Source: JAXDMU01 sp963762435
Lineage (GTDB): Bacteria; Pseudomonadota; Alphaproteobacteria; ATCC43930; CGMCC-115725
Length of the DNA stretch: 64,000 bases
Assembly (NCBI GenBank): GCA_963762435.1
Contig: CAVXLN010000015.1
Location: 372,001-436,000 of the forward strand
Direction: 5' to 3'
Made by a program: the position numbers and the translations under genes. A model generated the notes under the pieces. The model had not been told where the DNA came from. It searched no databases and worked only from the letters and a program-made list of their open reading frames with translations. This document shows, piece after piece, positions 49,433 to 58,500 of this stretch; the first letter of the stretch is position 1; each line of letters begins with the position of its first letter.

Positions 49433-52024
49433 TTGGAACAGGCGATCTTGACGGATCACGCATCGATCGCGCCCCAGACGCCGGGCCCCGCGCCCGTCGG
49501 GACCGCGACGCCGGCATCGGCCATGCGCACGCGCAGCTTCATCCGCGCGGGGCTGGTCGGGCCGCTCCGGCTGGCGGCCTTGGGCGGCGGCGTGCTGATG
49601 CTGGCGGCCTTCGTCGTGCTGTCGCTGCTGCGGCTCGATCTGATGCCGCCCGAGGAAAGCCGCGTCTGGCTCGAGGTGCTGGCGTGCCTGGCGATCCTGC
49701 TGGCGGCTCTCGTCGCGATCGGCGGGCTGGTGCTGGCGCTGATGGCGCGCGCCGATCTGATGCCGAGCGAAGTGGTGGCGACGCTGGCGGCCGCCTATTT
49801 CGTGACCGACCGCAGGGGAACCCAGCAGGCCGTCAATCCGGCCGTGGCGGCCTTGCTCGGCCCCGGCCGCCCGCCGCTCGACACGCTGCGCGACGGGACC
49901 GCCGGCGACGAGGGGCAGCGCCAGGCGTTCGAGGCGCTCGAGGCGAGTGCCCGCGCCGGACGCGCCGGACGCGCCGTGCTCGAGGTGTTTGTCGACTCCA
50001 GCCGGCCGCGCTGGCTCGATGTCCGCGTGCTGCCGATGGTCGGCCGCGCCGGCCGGACGCTGTGGCGGGTCGAGGATGTGACCTCGACCGAGACCGACCG
50101 GCGCACGGCCGATCAAACCCATGCCCAGCTGCTCGAATTCTTCGACGAGCTGCCGATCGGGCTCTATTCGCTCGATGCCGAGGGCCGCTTCGTGCTGGCC
50201 AACCGGATGCTGGCGAGCTGGCTCGGCGCCGGTGCCCGCGCCTTGCTCGAGGAAGGGGCGCGGCTTGCCGATTTCATGCTGCCGGATCAGCCGCTGCTGC
50301 CGAGCGTCGATCCGCTGGCGCCGGCGGAAGGGGTCGACATCATCCTGCGCGGCCGGCAAGGCCGCATGCTGACCGGTGCCGTCAGCCAGACCGTGGGCCG
50401 CCATGGCGACGGGCTCAGGACCCACTCGGTCCTGCGCGACCTGGCACCCGAGCGGGCGCGGGAGGAGGCGCTCAAGCCCGCGCGCGAGCGGTTCCAGCGT
50501 TTCTTCGAGATCGCCCCCGTCGGCATCGCCCTCATCGATGCGCAGGCACGGTTCAAGGAGACCAACCGCGCGCTCGAGCTCTTGTTGAACGAGCCGCGCG
50601 AGCGCGTGACCGGGCGGGATCTCTTCGATTTCATCGCCGACGACCATCATCACGACGCCCAGGCGCGCATCGCCGCGGTTGTCGCCGGGCCTGCCATCGG
50701 CGGCGATCTCGCCGACCGGCCGCTCGAGCTGCGCCTCAAAGGGCATAATGAGCGGACCGTGGCGCTGTTCGTCAGCCGCCTCGACAGTGCCGATGGCGGC
50801 TTGGCCGGCCTCATCCTCTATTTCATCGACCTCACCGAGCAGAAGAAGCTCGAGGTGCAGTTCGCGCAATCGCAGAAGATGCAGGCGGTGGGCCAGCTGG
50901 CCGGCGGCGTGGCCCACGATTTCAACAATCTGCTGACCGCGATGATCGGCTTCTGCGACCTGCTGCTGCTCCGGTTCCGGCCGGGCGACCAGTCGTTCCT
51001 CGACATCATGCAGATCAAGCAGAACGCCAACCGCGCCGCCAATCTCGTGCGCCAGCTGCTGGCCTTCTCGCGCCAGCAGACGCTGCAGCCGCGCATCATC
51101 CAGATCGGCGAAGTGCTGTCGGAGCTGTCGCATCTGCTCAATCGGCTCCTGGGCGAGAATGTCGAGCTGAAGATGATCCATGGCCGCGATCTGGGGCCGG
51201 TGCGCGTCGATCAGGGCCAGCTCGAGCAGGTCATCATCAATCTCGCCGTCAATGCGCGCGACGCCATGACGAATGGCGGCACGCTCACGATCCGCACGCT
51301 CAACATGGAAATCCGGCAGCCGCTCCAGCGCGAGATGGAGATCATGCCGATGGGCGCCTATGTGCTGATCGAGGTGACCGACGACGGCGTCGGCATCCCG
51401 CGCGAGATCATCGGCCGCATCTTCGAGCCGTTCTTCTCGACCAAGGAGGTGGGTTCGGGCACCGGTCTCGGCCTCTCGACCGTCTATGGCATCGTGAAGC
51501 AGACCGGCGGCTTCATCTTCGTCGAGTCGGTGGTGGGATCGGGCACCAAATTCTCGATCTACCTGCCGCGCCACCAGCAGGTGGCAGGGCCGGCGAGGGC
51601 GAAGATCGAGGTGCCGGACGCACCCGCCGACCTGACCGGCGCCGGCACCGTGCTCCTGGTCGAAGATGAGGATCCCGTCCGCATGTTCAGTGCCCGCGCC
51701 TTGCGCAACAAGGGCTATACGGTGCGCGAGGCGAGGAGTGCCGAGGCGGCACTCAAGATCATCGAGGAAGGCGACGAGGTGATCGACCTCATCGTCACCG
51801 ATGTCGTCATGCCGCGCATGGACGGGCCGAGCATGATCAAGGTGATCCGCGAGAAGCGGCCCGACGTGAAGGTGATCTTCATTTCGGGCTATACCGAGGA
51901 CACGTTCCGCCGCCGGCTCGACAATGAGCAGGACATCCATTTCCTGCCGAAGCCCTTCTCCTTGAAGCAGCTCGCCGCCAAGGTGAAGGAGATCATGGGC
52001 AGTGACCCGGTCGGAGTCGAATAG
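49433..52024 (+). CDS. cckA: Hybrid histidine kinase CckA
   Basis: 863 residues; the start is uncertain (TTG 49433 follows GAGAGG; TTG 49448 is an alternative). Two N-terminal membrane helices (about 45-65 and 82-105) precede two PAS-like regions (about 225-335 and 350-460). The histidine phosphotransfer site is GGVAHDFNNLL (His about 494). The HATPase has NLAVNARDAM and GTGLGLSTVYGIV. The receiver domain (about 740-860) has VEDEDPVRM, LIVTDVVMPRMDGP (phosphoacceptor Asp) and LPKPFSLKQL. CckA controls CtrA, and thereby the cell cycle and motility, in alphaproteobacteria. Location after fliR fits Rhodospirillales. Confidence 0.93.
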   Translation: MEQAILTDHASIAPQTPGPAPVGTATPASAMRTRSFIRAGLVGPLRLAALGGGVLMLAAFVVLSLLRLDLMPPEESRVWLEVLACLAILLAALVAIGGLVLALMARADLMPSEVVATLAAAYFVTDRRGTQQAVNPAVAALLGPGRPPLDTLRDGTAGDEGQRQAFEALEASARAGRAGRAVLEVFVDSSRPRWLDVRVLPMVGRAGRTLWRVEDVTSTETDRRTADQTHAQLLEFFDELPIGLYSLDAEGRFVLANRMLASWLGAGARALLEEGARLADFMLPDQPLLPSVDPLAPAEGVDIILRGRQGRMLTGAVSQTVGRHGDGLRTHSVLRDLAPERAREEALKPARERFQRFFEIAPVGIALIDAQARFKETNRALELLLNEPRERVTGRDLFDFIADDHHHDAQARIAAVVAGPAIGGDLADRPLELRLKGHNERTVALFVSRLDSADGGLAGLILYFIDLTEQKKLEVQFAQSQKMQAVGQLAGGVAHDFNNLLTAMIGFCDLLLLRFRPGDQSFLDIMQIKQNANRAANLVRQLLAFSRQQTLQPRIIQIGEVLSELSHLLNRLLGENVELKMIHGRDLGPVRVDQGQLEQVIINLAVNARDAMTNGGTLTIRTLNMEIRQPLQREMEIMPMGAYVLIEVTDDGVGIPREIIGRIFEPFFSTKEVGSGTGLGLSTVYGIVKQTGGFIFVESVVGSGTKFSIYLPRHQQVAGPARAKIEVPDAPADLTGAGTVLLVEDEDPVRMFSARALRNKGYTVREARSAEAALKIIEEGDEVIDLIVTDVVMPRMDGPSMIKVIREKRPDVKVIFISGYTEDTFRRRLDNEQDIHFLPKPFSLKQLAAKVKEIMGSDPVGVE

Positions 52025-52075
52025 GCTCCGGCCGCGGCCACACTTCTCGGCCTGCGTAAAAACCTGATCTCCTAC

Positions 52076-52164
52076 GAACAAACGGGGTTGCAATAAGGAA
52101 CAAAGTGCGTACATTGATGCGCGTTGCAATCGCCGATGAGCCTGTGGAATAAGGGGGAGCGGTC
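52076..52164 (+). promoter_or_regulatory. recA upstream region with repeated GAACAAA
   Basis: GAACAAA occurs at 52076 and 52098, 22 bases apart, shortly before the recA start. Alphaproteobacterial LexA boxes use GAAC or GTTC half-sites seven bases apart. The first GAAC is followed after seven bases by GTTG, and the second by GTAC, so these are degenerate at best. SOS control of recA is expected from knowledge of the gene. Confidence 0.3.
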
Positions 52165-53231
<1,067 letters not shown>

Positions 53232-53235
<4 letters not shown>

Positions 53236-53546
53236 TGGATCCGAAGAAACAAGCCGCCGCGGCGGACACCAGCCTCGAGCGGCAATTGCGCACGCTCGAC
53301 GAGCTGGCCGATATCGGCATGACGCTGGCCGAGGCGCTGGAGCGGAAGATCCTGAGCCAGGTGGCTTCCGGCGTGTCGTTCAATGCGGCGGAGATGGCCG
53401 AGAGCTTCTCCAACGTCGCCCGCGCCATCCGCCAGACCATCGCGCTCCGGGCCGAGCTCGCGAAGCGCTACAAGGTGCAGGAACGGACACGCGAGCTGCC
53501 GGCTCGCACACCCCTGCCGCCACGCCGGACCACGCCGCTGCATTGA
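53232..53546 (+). CDS. Small helical protein downstream of recA
   Basis: 104 residues; ATG 53232 overlaps the recA stop, so it is probably co-translated. Helical (LERQLRTLDELADIGMTLAE, NVARAIRQTIALRAELAKRY) with a basic, Pro-rich tail. Unknown; the coupling to recA suggests, without showing, a DNA-repair link. Confidence 0.65.
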
Positions 53547-53552
53547 CCATCC

Positions 53553-53591
53553 CACTCGTCATGGCCGGGCTTGTCCCGGTCATGACGAGTG
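53553..53591. repeat. Dispersed palindromic repeat, extended form
   Basis: Sixteen-base arms beginning CACTCGTCATG and ending CATGACGAGTG, one mismatch, around CTTGT. This long hairpin probably terminates the recA transcript in addition to being part of the repeat family. Confidence 0.75.
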
Positions 53592-53654
53592 AAAATGTCA
53601 AGCCCATGAGGGGGTTATGAGATTCGGACGCCCCTCTTTCCCTTCTTCACCAGT

Positions 53655-54067
53655 CATGGCCGGGCTTGTCCCGGCCATCCACGTCGGCGAGCGTCACTGA
53701 AGTCGACGAAAGATGAAGGGCGGCTGGGTTTACATCATGACGAACCAGCCGAATGGGACGCTTTATGTCGGCGTTACCAGCGATCTTGTGCGACGTGTGG
53801 CACAGCACCGTGATGGCGCACTCGATGGGTTCACCAAGCGCTATCATCTGAAGCGCCTTATCCACCTCGAGTTTCACGACGAGATTGGCGTGGCGATCCA
53901 GCGGGAAAAGACGATCAAGCACTGGTCCCGCGCCTGGAAGGTCAATCTGATTGTGGCCGCCAATCCGCAATGGGCCGATCTATTTCAACAGCTCATATGA
54001 TGGCGTGCTAGGGCCGAAGGGTCAGCGGCAGCTTGCCGACGTGGATGACCGGGACAGGCCCGGTCAT
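53655..54067 (+). mobile_element. Intact palindrome/GIY-YIG module
   Basis: Palindromes at 53655-53677 and 54045-54067 bracket the complete GIY-YIG gene. The left side carries CCACGTCGGCGA, and the right side CGACGTGGATGACC, in opposite orientation. The same outer sequences recur around the deleted copies at 45210 and 54435, so the whole unit of about 410 bp appears to move or be copied together. Confidence 0.7.
53713..54000 (+). CDS. GIY-YIG nuclease family protein
   Basis: 95 residues, ATG 53713. The motif GGWVYIMTNQPNGTLYVGVT is the GIY-YIG core (here VYI and YVG). It is followed by the Arg of DLVRRVAQHRDG, FTKRYHLKRLIHLEF and the Glu of QREKTIKHWSR, all catalytic-type positions. Small stand-alone members of this UvrC/homing-endonuclease-like family are repeated in many alphaproteobacterial genomes next to palindromes, as here. 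Purine-rich GACGAAAG precedes the start. Confidence 0.9.
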   Translation: MKGGWVYIMTNQPNGTLYVGVTSDLVRRVAQHRDGALDGFTKRYHLKRLIHLEFHDEIGVAIQREKTIKHWSRAWKVNLIVAANPQWADLFQQLI

Positions 54068-54303
54068 GACGAGTGAAAATGTCGGACGCTTCTCTTCCGA
54101 AACCCGATGATCGAGAGGTCGATGCCGATCGTGCCGAGCATGAGGCCGAGCCCCATGTTGATCGCGAGTTGTGGCGAGGGGTGTCCCGCGATCCCGATTG
54201 CATCGCTGGTGAAGTACCAGAGCACGAGCTGGGGCAGCATCAGCCAACAGGCGATGAGGATCAACACTGGGCCATAGATCCGACGCAACGCGCGCTCCTC
54301 CAA
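54064..54303 (-). CDS. Small two-TM membrane protein
   Basis: 79 residues from TTG 54303, with GGAAAGGAC upstream. Hydrophobic segments at about 10-30 (YGPVLILIACWLMLPQLVLW) and 47-65 (LAINMGLGLMLGTIGIDLSI). The stop lies in the palindromic repeat next to the GIY-YIG module, so the C-terminus (RKRSVRHFHSS) may have been altered by its insertion. No family recognised. Confidence 0.5.
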   Translation of the reverse strand: MEERALRRIYGPVLILIACWLMLPQLVLWYFTSDAIGIAGHPSPQLAINMGLGLMLGTIGIDLSIIGFRKRSVRHFHSS

Positions 54304-54758
54304 GTCCTTTCCGCCGATAGGCTACCGGATTCCCACACCTTCCTCATCATTTCGATGATTTCCCTTCCTCACTCGTCATGGCCGGGCTCGTCCCGGCCAT
54401 CCACGTCGGCGAGTGTCACTGAAGTCGGCGAAAGATGAAGGGCGGCTGGGTTTACATCATGACGAACCAGCCGAATGGGCCGACCAGTTTCAACAGCTCA
54501 TATGATGGCGTGCCAGTGTCGCAGGGCCAGCGGCGGCCTGCCGACGTGGATGACCGGGACAAGCCCGGCCATGACGAGTGAAGATGTCAAGCCCATGAGA
54601 GGGCGATGTCAGCCAACTCTCGCTGTCATCCCCGGGCTTGTCCCGGGGATCCACGTCGCGCCGCAGCACAGTATTACCATAGAAAGACGAGGCGGCGGCC
54701 CGACGTGGATGGCCGGGACGAGCCCGGCCATGACGAATGAGGTGGGCTGTCGCAGCCT
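54304..54758. repeat. 455-base repeat cluster with a deleted GIY-YIG copy
   Basis: Four palindromes: 54378-54400, 54550-54572, 54628-54650 and 54709-54731. Between the first two is a GIY-YIG remnant (54435-about 54512) that keeps both gene ends. The sequence jumps from the AATGGG after codon 16 to the AATGGG near the 3' end, a clean deletion at 6-base microhomology. The cluster ends 27 bases before the icd stop. No functional gene. Confidence 0.75.
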
Positions 54759-55977
54759 CTACGCCATCGCCTTCTGCAAACCCTGATCGAGCTTGTCGAG
54801 GAACTGCGTGGTGGTGAGCCACGGCTCGTTCGGGCCGATCAGGAGCGCCAGATCCTTGGTCATCGAAGCCGGATTCGACCGTGTCGACGCAGACCTTCTC
54901 GAGCGTCTCGGCGAAATGCTCGACGTCGGGCGTGTTGTCGAACTTGCCGCGGTAATACGAGGCCGCGGGTCCAGGCGAAGATCGACGCGATCGGGTTGGT
55001 CGAGGTCTCCTTGCCCTGCTGATGCTCGCGATAATGCCGCGTCACCGTGCCGTGCGCCGCTTCGGCCTCGACCGTGTGGCCATCGGGGGTCAGCAGCACC
55101 GAGGTCATCAGGCCCAGCGAGCCGAAGCCCTGCGCCACCGTGTCGGACTGCACGTCGCCATCGTAGTTCTTGCAGGCCCAGACGAAGTCGCCGTTCCATT
55201 TCAAGGCCGATGCGACCATGTCGTCGATCAGGCGATGCTCGTAGACGATGCCGCGCTTGGCGAACTCGGCCTTGAACTCCTTGTCGAAGACTTCCTGGAA
55301 CAGATCCTTGAAGCGGCCGTCATAGGCCTTGAGGATCGTGTTCTTGGTCGAGAGATAGACCGGCCAGTTGCGCAGCAGGCCGTAATTGAAGCAGGCCTGC
55401 GCGAAGCCGCGGATCGATTCGTCGAGGTTGTACATGCCCATGGCGACGCCCGCGCCCGGGAAGTCGAACACGTCGTAGGTCGACGGGCGCGCCGCCGCCT
55501 TCCGGCGTGAAGGTCATGGTCAGCTTGCCGGGGCCGGGCACCAGGAAGTCGGTGGCGCGGTACTGGTCGCCGAAGGCGTGGCGGCCGATCACGATCGGCT
55601 CGGTCCAGCCCGGGACCAGCCGCGGCACGTTGCTTGCAGATGATCGGCTCGCGGAAGACGGTGCCGTCCAGGATGTTGCGGATCGTGCCGTTCGGCGACT
55701 TCCACATCTTCTTGAGGTTGAACTCCTCGACGCGCGCCTCGTCCGGCGTGATCGTCGCGCATTTGACGCCGACGCCGTACTGCTTGATCGCATTGGCGGC
55801 ATCGACCGTCACCTTGTCGTCGGTCTGGTCGCGGTATTCGATGCCCAGATCGTAGTATTTCAGGTCGATATCGAGATAGGGCAGGATCAGCTTGTCCTTG
55901 ATGAACTGCCAGATGATCCGGGTCATCTCGTCGCCGTCGAGCTCGACGACCGGTGTCGCCACCTTGATCTTGGTCAT
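54759..55977 (-). pseudogene. icd: Isocitrate dehydrogenase (NADP), with four +1 frameshifts
   Basis: ATG 55977 follows AGGAG. The complete protein is readable across frames: VVELDGDEMTRIIWQFIKD, then NVPRLVPGWTEPIVIGRHAF, then FDFPGAGVAMGMYNLDESI, AEAAHGTVTRHYREHQQGKE, TSTNPIASIFAWTRGL and MTKDLALLIGPNEPWLTT. Each frame change is one extra base: AAG-C-AAC near 55633, GTC-G-ACC near 55485, CTC-G-TAT near 54962 and TTC-G-ATG near 54870. No residues are lost between. This is the TCA-cycle enzyme making 2-oxoglutarate. As read it is non-functional; sequencing error is the leading alternative. Confidence 0.9.
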
Positions 55978-56071
55978 GCGCAAATTCTCCTGAAGGCGAG
56001 GCTGCCCCTGCTGTAGCGGAGATCCAGGCCTCGGGCAAACGAGTTATGCTCAGGGCCTGTGTGAGCCAAAT

Positions 56072-57145
56072 TCATATGGACGGAGCGGCGGGCCGCCTAT
56101 CCGGACCGACGACCAGCCGGGCCACGACTGCCGGCCGCCGGTCATTGCCGGACCGCCGCTCCAGCCCTTCGACGGCGAGCGCCCCGGTCGCCGGCACCGC
56201 CTCGACCGCCAGTACCGTATTGGCGTTCAGCACCGGGGCCGGCAGCTTGTCCGCACCGGCGAAGGCGCCGGTCTGGCACGCCATGATCTGCCGGCGCCTC
56301 AGCGCATTGTTGGCGGTGGCCGAGAGCGGCTCGCCCTCATGCCGGGCGGGCTGGCGCGGCGTGCCCGGGAAGCCCGGCTCGAGCCAGTCATTGGCGATGC
56401 CGACGACGGGGCCGAGATGCAGCCGGCGCCGGCGGCCCCATAGCTCGATCATCGCGCATTCCTCCGGCCTCGTGCCGACCAGCGTCACGAAGCCGCCGAC
56501 CGCGATCTCAGGCTCGGGCTCGGTCAGCATGGCCAAGGCCGCCGCCCAATCCTTGGCCGTCTCGAACACCCGGCGCAGGAAATGGGCGAGCGGAATCGGC
56601 CCGGCCCGGCGCAGCATGGCGAGCCGGGCCGCGACCTCGTCGATCGCGCGCAAACCCGTCGGCGTCTGCCGCGGCGCCTGGTTGATCGCGGCGGCGAAGC
56701 GGCCCGGCGCCGAACCGGTCAGCGTGCCGACGAAGCCCGGCCAGGTGACATCGTCGAAGGGGCCGCAGGGCGTCATGCGCCGTGCCACCACGACATGCCG
56801 GCCCAGCCCCGGCATGCCCCAATCCAACAGGCGGATGAGGCGCGCCGCCTGGCCCGAGGGATCAGGACCGCCCGAGCTGGCGCAAGCCCATTCATAGATG
56901 CAGTTCATGAGAAAGGCGCCGGACCGCCCCGCCAGGCCTGCGATTGCCGCGATCTCGCCGCGATAGGGATTATGGCCGCGTTCGAGCCAGCGACGCGACA
57001 ACGCGTCGCCCAAGGGGGCCAGGCGCGGCAGCAAAGGATGGGCGCCGAGGGCGGCGGCCAGCGTCGCCTGCATCGCCGTCGGCATACGCCGGGCGAGCTC
57101 GACCGGGCCGTCGCTGCCCAGATCGATCACGGGAATCGGGATCAT
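56072..57145 (-). CDS. Predicted Ntn-hydrolase-type protein (acyltransferase/C45-like)
   Basis: 357 residues. NPYRGEIAAIAGLAGRSGAF leads to a candidate nucleophile region (NCIYEWACASSG, about 80-93), then RLLDWGMPGLGRHVVVARR and WPGFVGTLTGSAPGRFAAAI, which resemble the strand order of acid-ceramidase/peptidase C45-like Ntn hydrolases. No signal peptide. Assignment is by pattern only and the substrate is unknown. A coiled or disordered tail ends the protein. Confidence 0.55.
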   Translation of the reverse strand: MIPIPVIDLGSDGPVELARRMPTAMQATLAAALGAHPLLPRLAPLGDALSRRWLERGHNPYRGEIAAIAGLAGRSGAFLMNCIYEWACASSGGPDPSGQAARLIRLLDWGMPGLGRHVVVARRMTPCGPFDDVTWPGFVGTLTGSAPGRFAAAINQAPRQTPTGLRAIDEVAARLAMLRRAGPIPLAHFLRRVFETAKDWAAALAMLTEPEPEIAVGGFVTLVGTRPEECAMIELWGRRRRLHLGPVVGIANDWLEPGFPGTPRQPARHEGEPLSATANNALRRRQIMACQTGAFAGADKLPAPVLNANTVLAVEAVPATGALAVEGLERRSGNDRRPAVVARLVVGPDRRPAAPSI

Positions 57146-57159
57146 CTCCCGATTCTAGA

Positions 57160-57747
57160 TCATAAACGCTGGCTTGCAACCTCCGGCGGAATGGGCGGCT
57201 CGCCCGAAAGCGCCGGGAGCACATCTTCGATCCGCTCGACCCAGTGCAGCAGCTGCACATTTGCCGCACTGACGAAGCCTTCGGCCGCCATCCGGTCGAT
57301 GAGGGCGGCCAGCGGCCGCCAATATCCGTCGAGATCGATCATGACGATCGGCTTGTCATGCAGGCCGAGCTGCCGCCAGGTCAGGATCTCGAAGAGCTCG
57401 TCGAGCGTGCCGAAGCCGCCGGGCAGCACGGCGAAGGCATCGGCCCGCTCGGCCATCAGCTGCTTGCGCTCATGCATGCTGTCGACCACGACCAGCTCGC
57501 TGATCCGGTCATGGGCGACCTCGGCTTCGTGCAGATGCCGCGGAATGATGCCGACGACCCGCCCGCCCTCCATGATGGCGCCGTCCGCCGCCCGTCCCAT
57601 GAGGCCGATGCGGCCGCCGCCATAGATCAATTCGATGCCGGCATGACCGATCAGCCGGCCGAGCGCGAAGGCCGCTTCGAGGTAAGGTCGGGCCACCCGA
57701 TTCGACGAGCCGCAATAGACACACAGGCTCCTGATCTCCGCCATCAT
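57160..57747 (-). CDS. LOG family (TIGR00730) nucleotide phosphoribohydrolase
   Basis: 195 residues. Signatures: CVYCGSSNRVARPYLEAA, GIELIYGGGRIGLMGRAADG and the PGGFGTLDELFEILTWRQLG motif with catalytic Arg/Glu. LOG proteins cleave nucleoside 5'-monophosphates (cytokinin ribotides or AMP-like) to base and ribose 5-phosphate. Complete length; a second Met directly follows the first. Confidence 0.93.
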   Translation of the reverse strand: MMAEIRSLCVYCGSSNRVARPYLEAAFALGRLIGHAGIELIYGGGRIGLMGRAADGAIMEGGRVVGIIPRHLHEAEVAHDRISELVVVDSMHERKQLMAERADAFAVLPGGFGTLDELFEILTWRQLGLHDKPIVMIDLDGYWRPLAALIDRMAAEGFVSAANVQLLHWVERIEDVLPALSGEPPIPPEVASQRL

Positions 57748-57863
57748 GCTTCCCGCTGGTGTTTCAGGCTCTTGACCCGCCGGCTCTTGTACGCCAGGAC
57801 TGGAATCCCAACGCTGCTGCCGCTAGGGTGGCACGCTAATTTTTTCATCGACACAGAGGCCCC

Positions 57864-58439
57864 ATGCGCCGCTCGATCCCTGCACTCGCCGCTTTCGCCC
57901 TGGCCGCCACGGCATCGGGCGCAGCTTTCGCCGATGACCAGCAGATCATTAGCGAGCTGCGCTTCGGTGTCTATGAGCACGATGCCAGCCTGCTCGGCCA
58001 TCAGAAGGAGACCGGTGCCGATATCGGCAACGAGGTCCTCTTCACCAGCCCGAGCTTCCTCAGCGTGATCGGGTCGCCCCGCCCCATTCTGGGCTACCTC
58101 ATCAACACCAACGACACGACCAACCAGTTCTATGGCGGTCTGACCTGGACCTGGGACTTCGTCCATGACGTGTTCCGCAGCGACGACGCCTTCTATGTCG
58201 AGATCACCGAAGGTCCGGGCTTCAACGGCGGCAAGACCGACGTGACCGATCCGATCGAGTCGCAGCACCGCAAGTCGCTGGGCTCGCACTGGCTGTTCCG
58301 CGAGGATCTCGATATCGGCTACCGCCTGACGCCGCAATGGTCGATCGCGCTCAGCTATAACCACATCTCCAATGCCGATCTGGCGACGCGCAATGAGGGT
58401 CTTAACGATATCGGCGCCCGGATCGGCTTCAAATTCTGA
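57864..58439 (+). CDS. pagL: Lipid A 3-O-deacylase PagL-like
   Basis: 191 residues. The signal peptide (ALAAFALAATASGAAFA) ends near residue 23. The mature protein is a small beta-barrel ending in YNHISNADLATRNEGLNDIG then aromatic GFKF, the PagL C-terminal signature holding the catalytic His and Ser. Removes a 3-O-acyl chain from lipid A in the outer membrane. Stands divergently from the LOG gene. Confidence 0.85.
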   Translation: MRRSIPALAAFALAATASGAAFADDQQIISELRFGVYEHDASLLGHQKETGADIGNEVLFTSPSFLSVIGSPRPILGYLINTNDTTNQFYGGLTWTWDFVHDVFRSDDAFYVEITEGPGFNGGKTDVTDPIESQHRKSLGSHWLFREDLDIGYRLTPQWSIALSYNHISNADLATRNEGLNDIGARIGFKF

Positions 58440-58500
58440 GATCGGCTGAACCTGCCGGGCGTTCGTCGACGCTATAAGAAGCCGAAGAAAGAGGCCGGCC

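Noticed and set aside
49268..52129. A 953-codon open frame antisense to cckA
   Set aside because: High-GC shadow frame; cckA on the other strand has complete, ordered domains.
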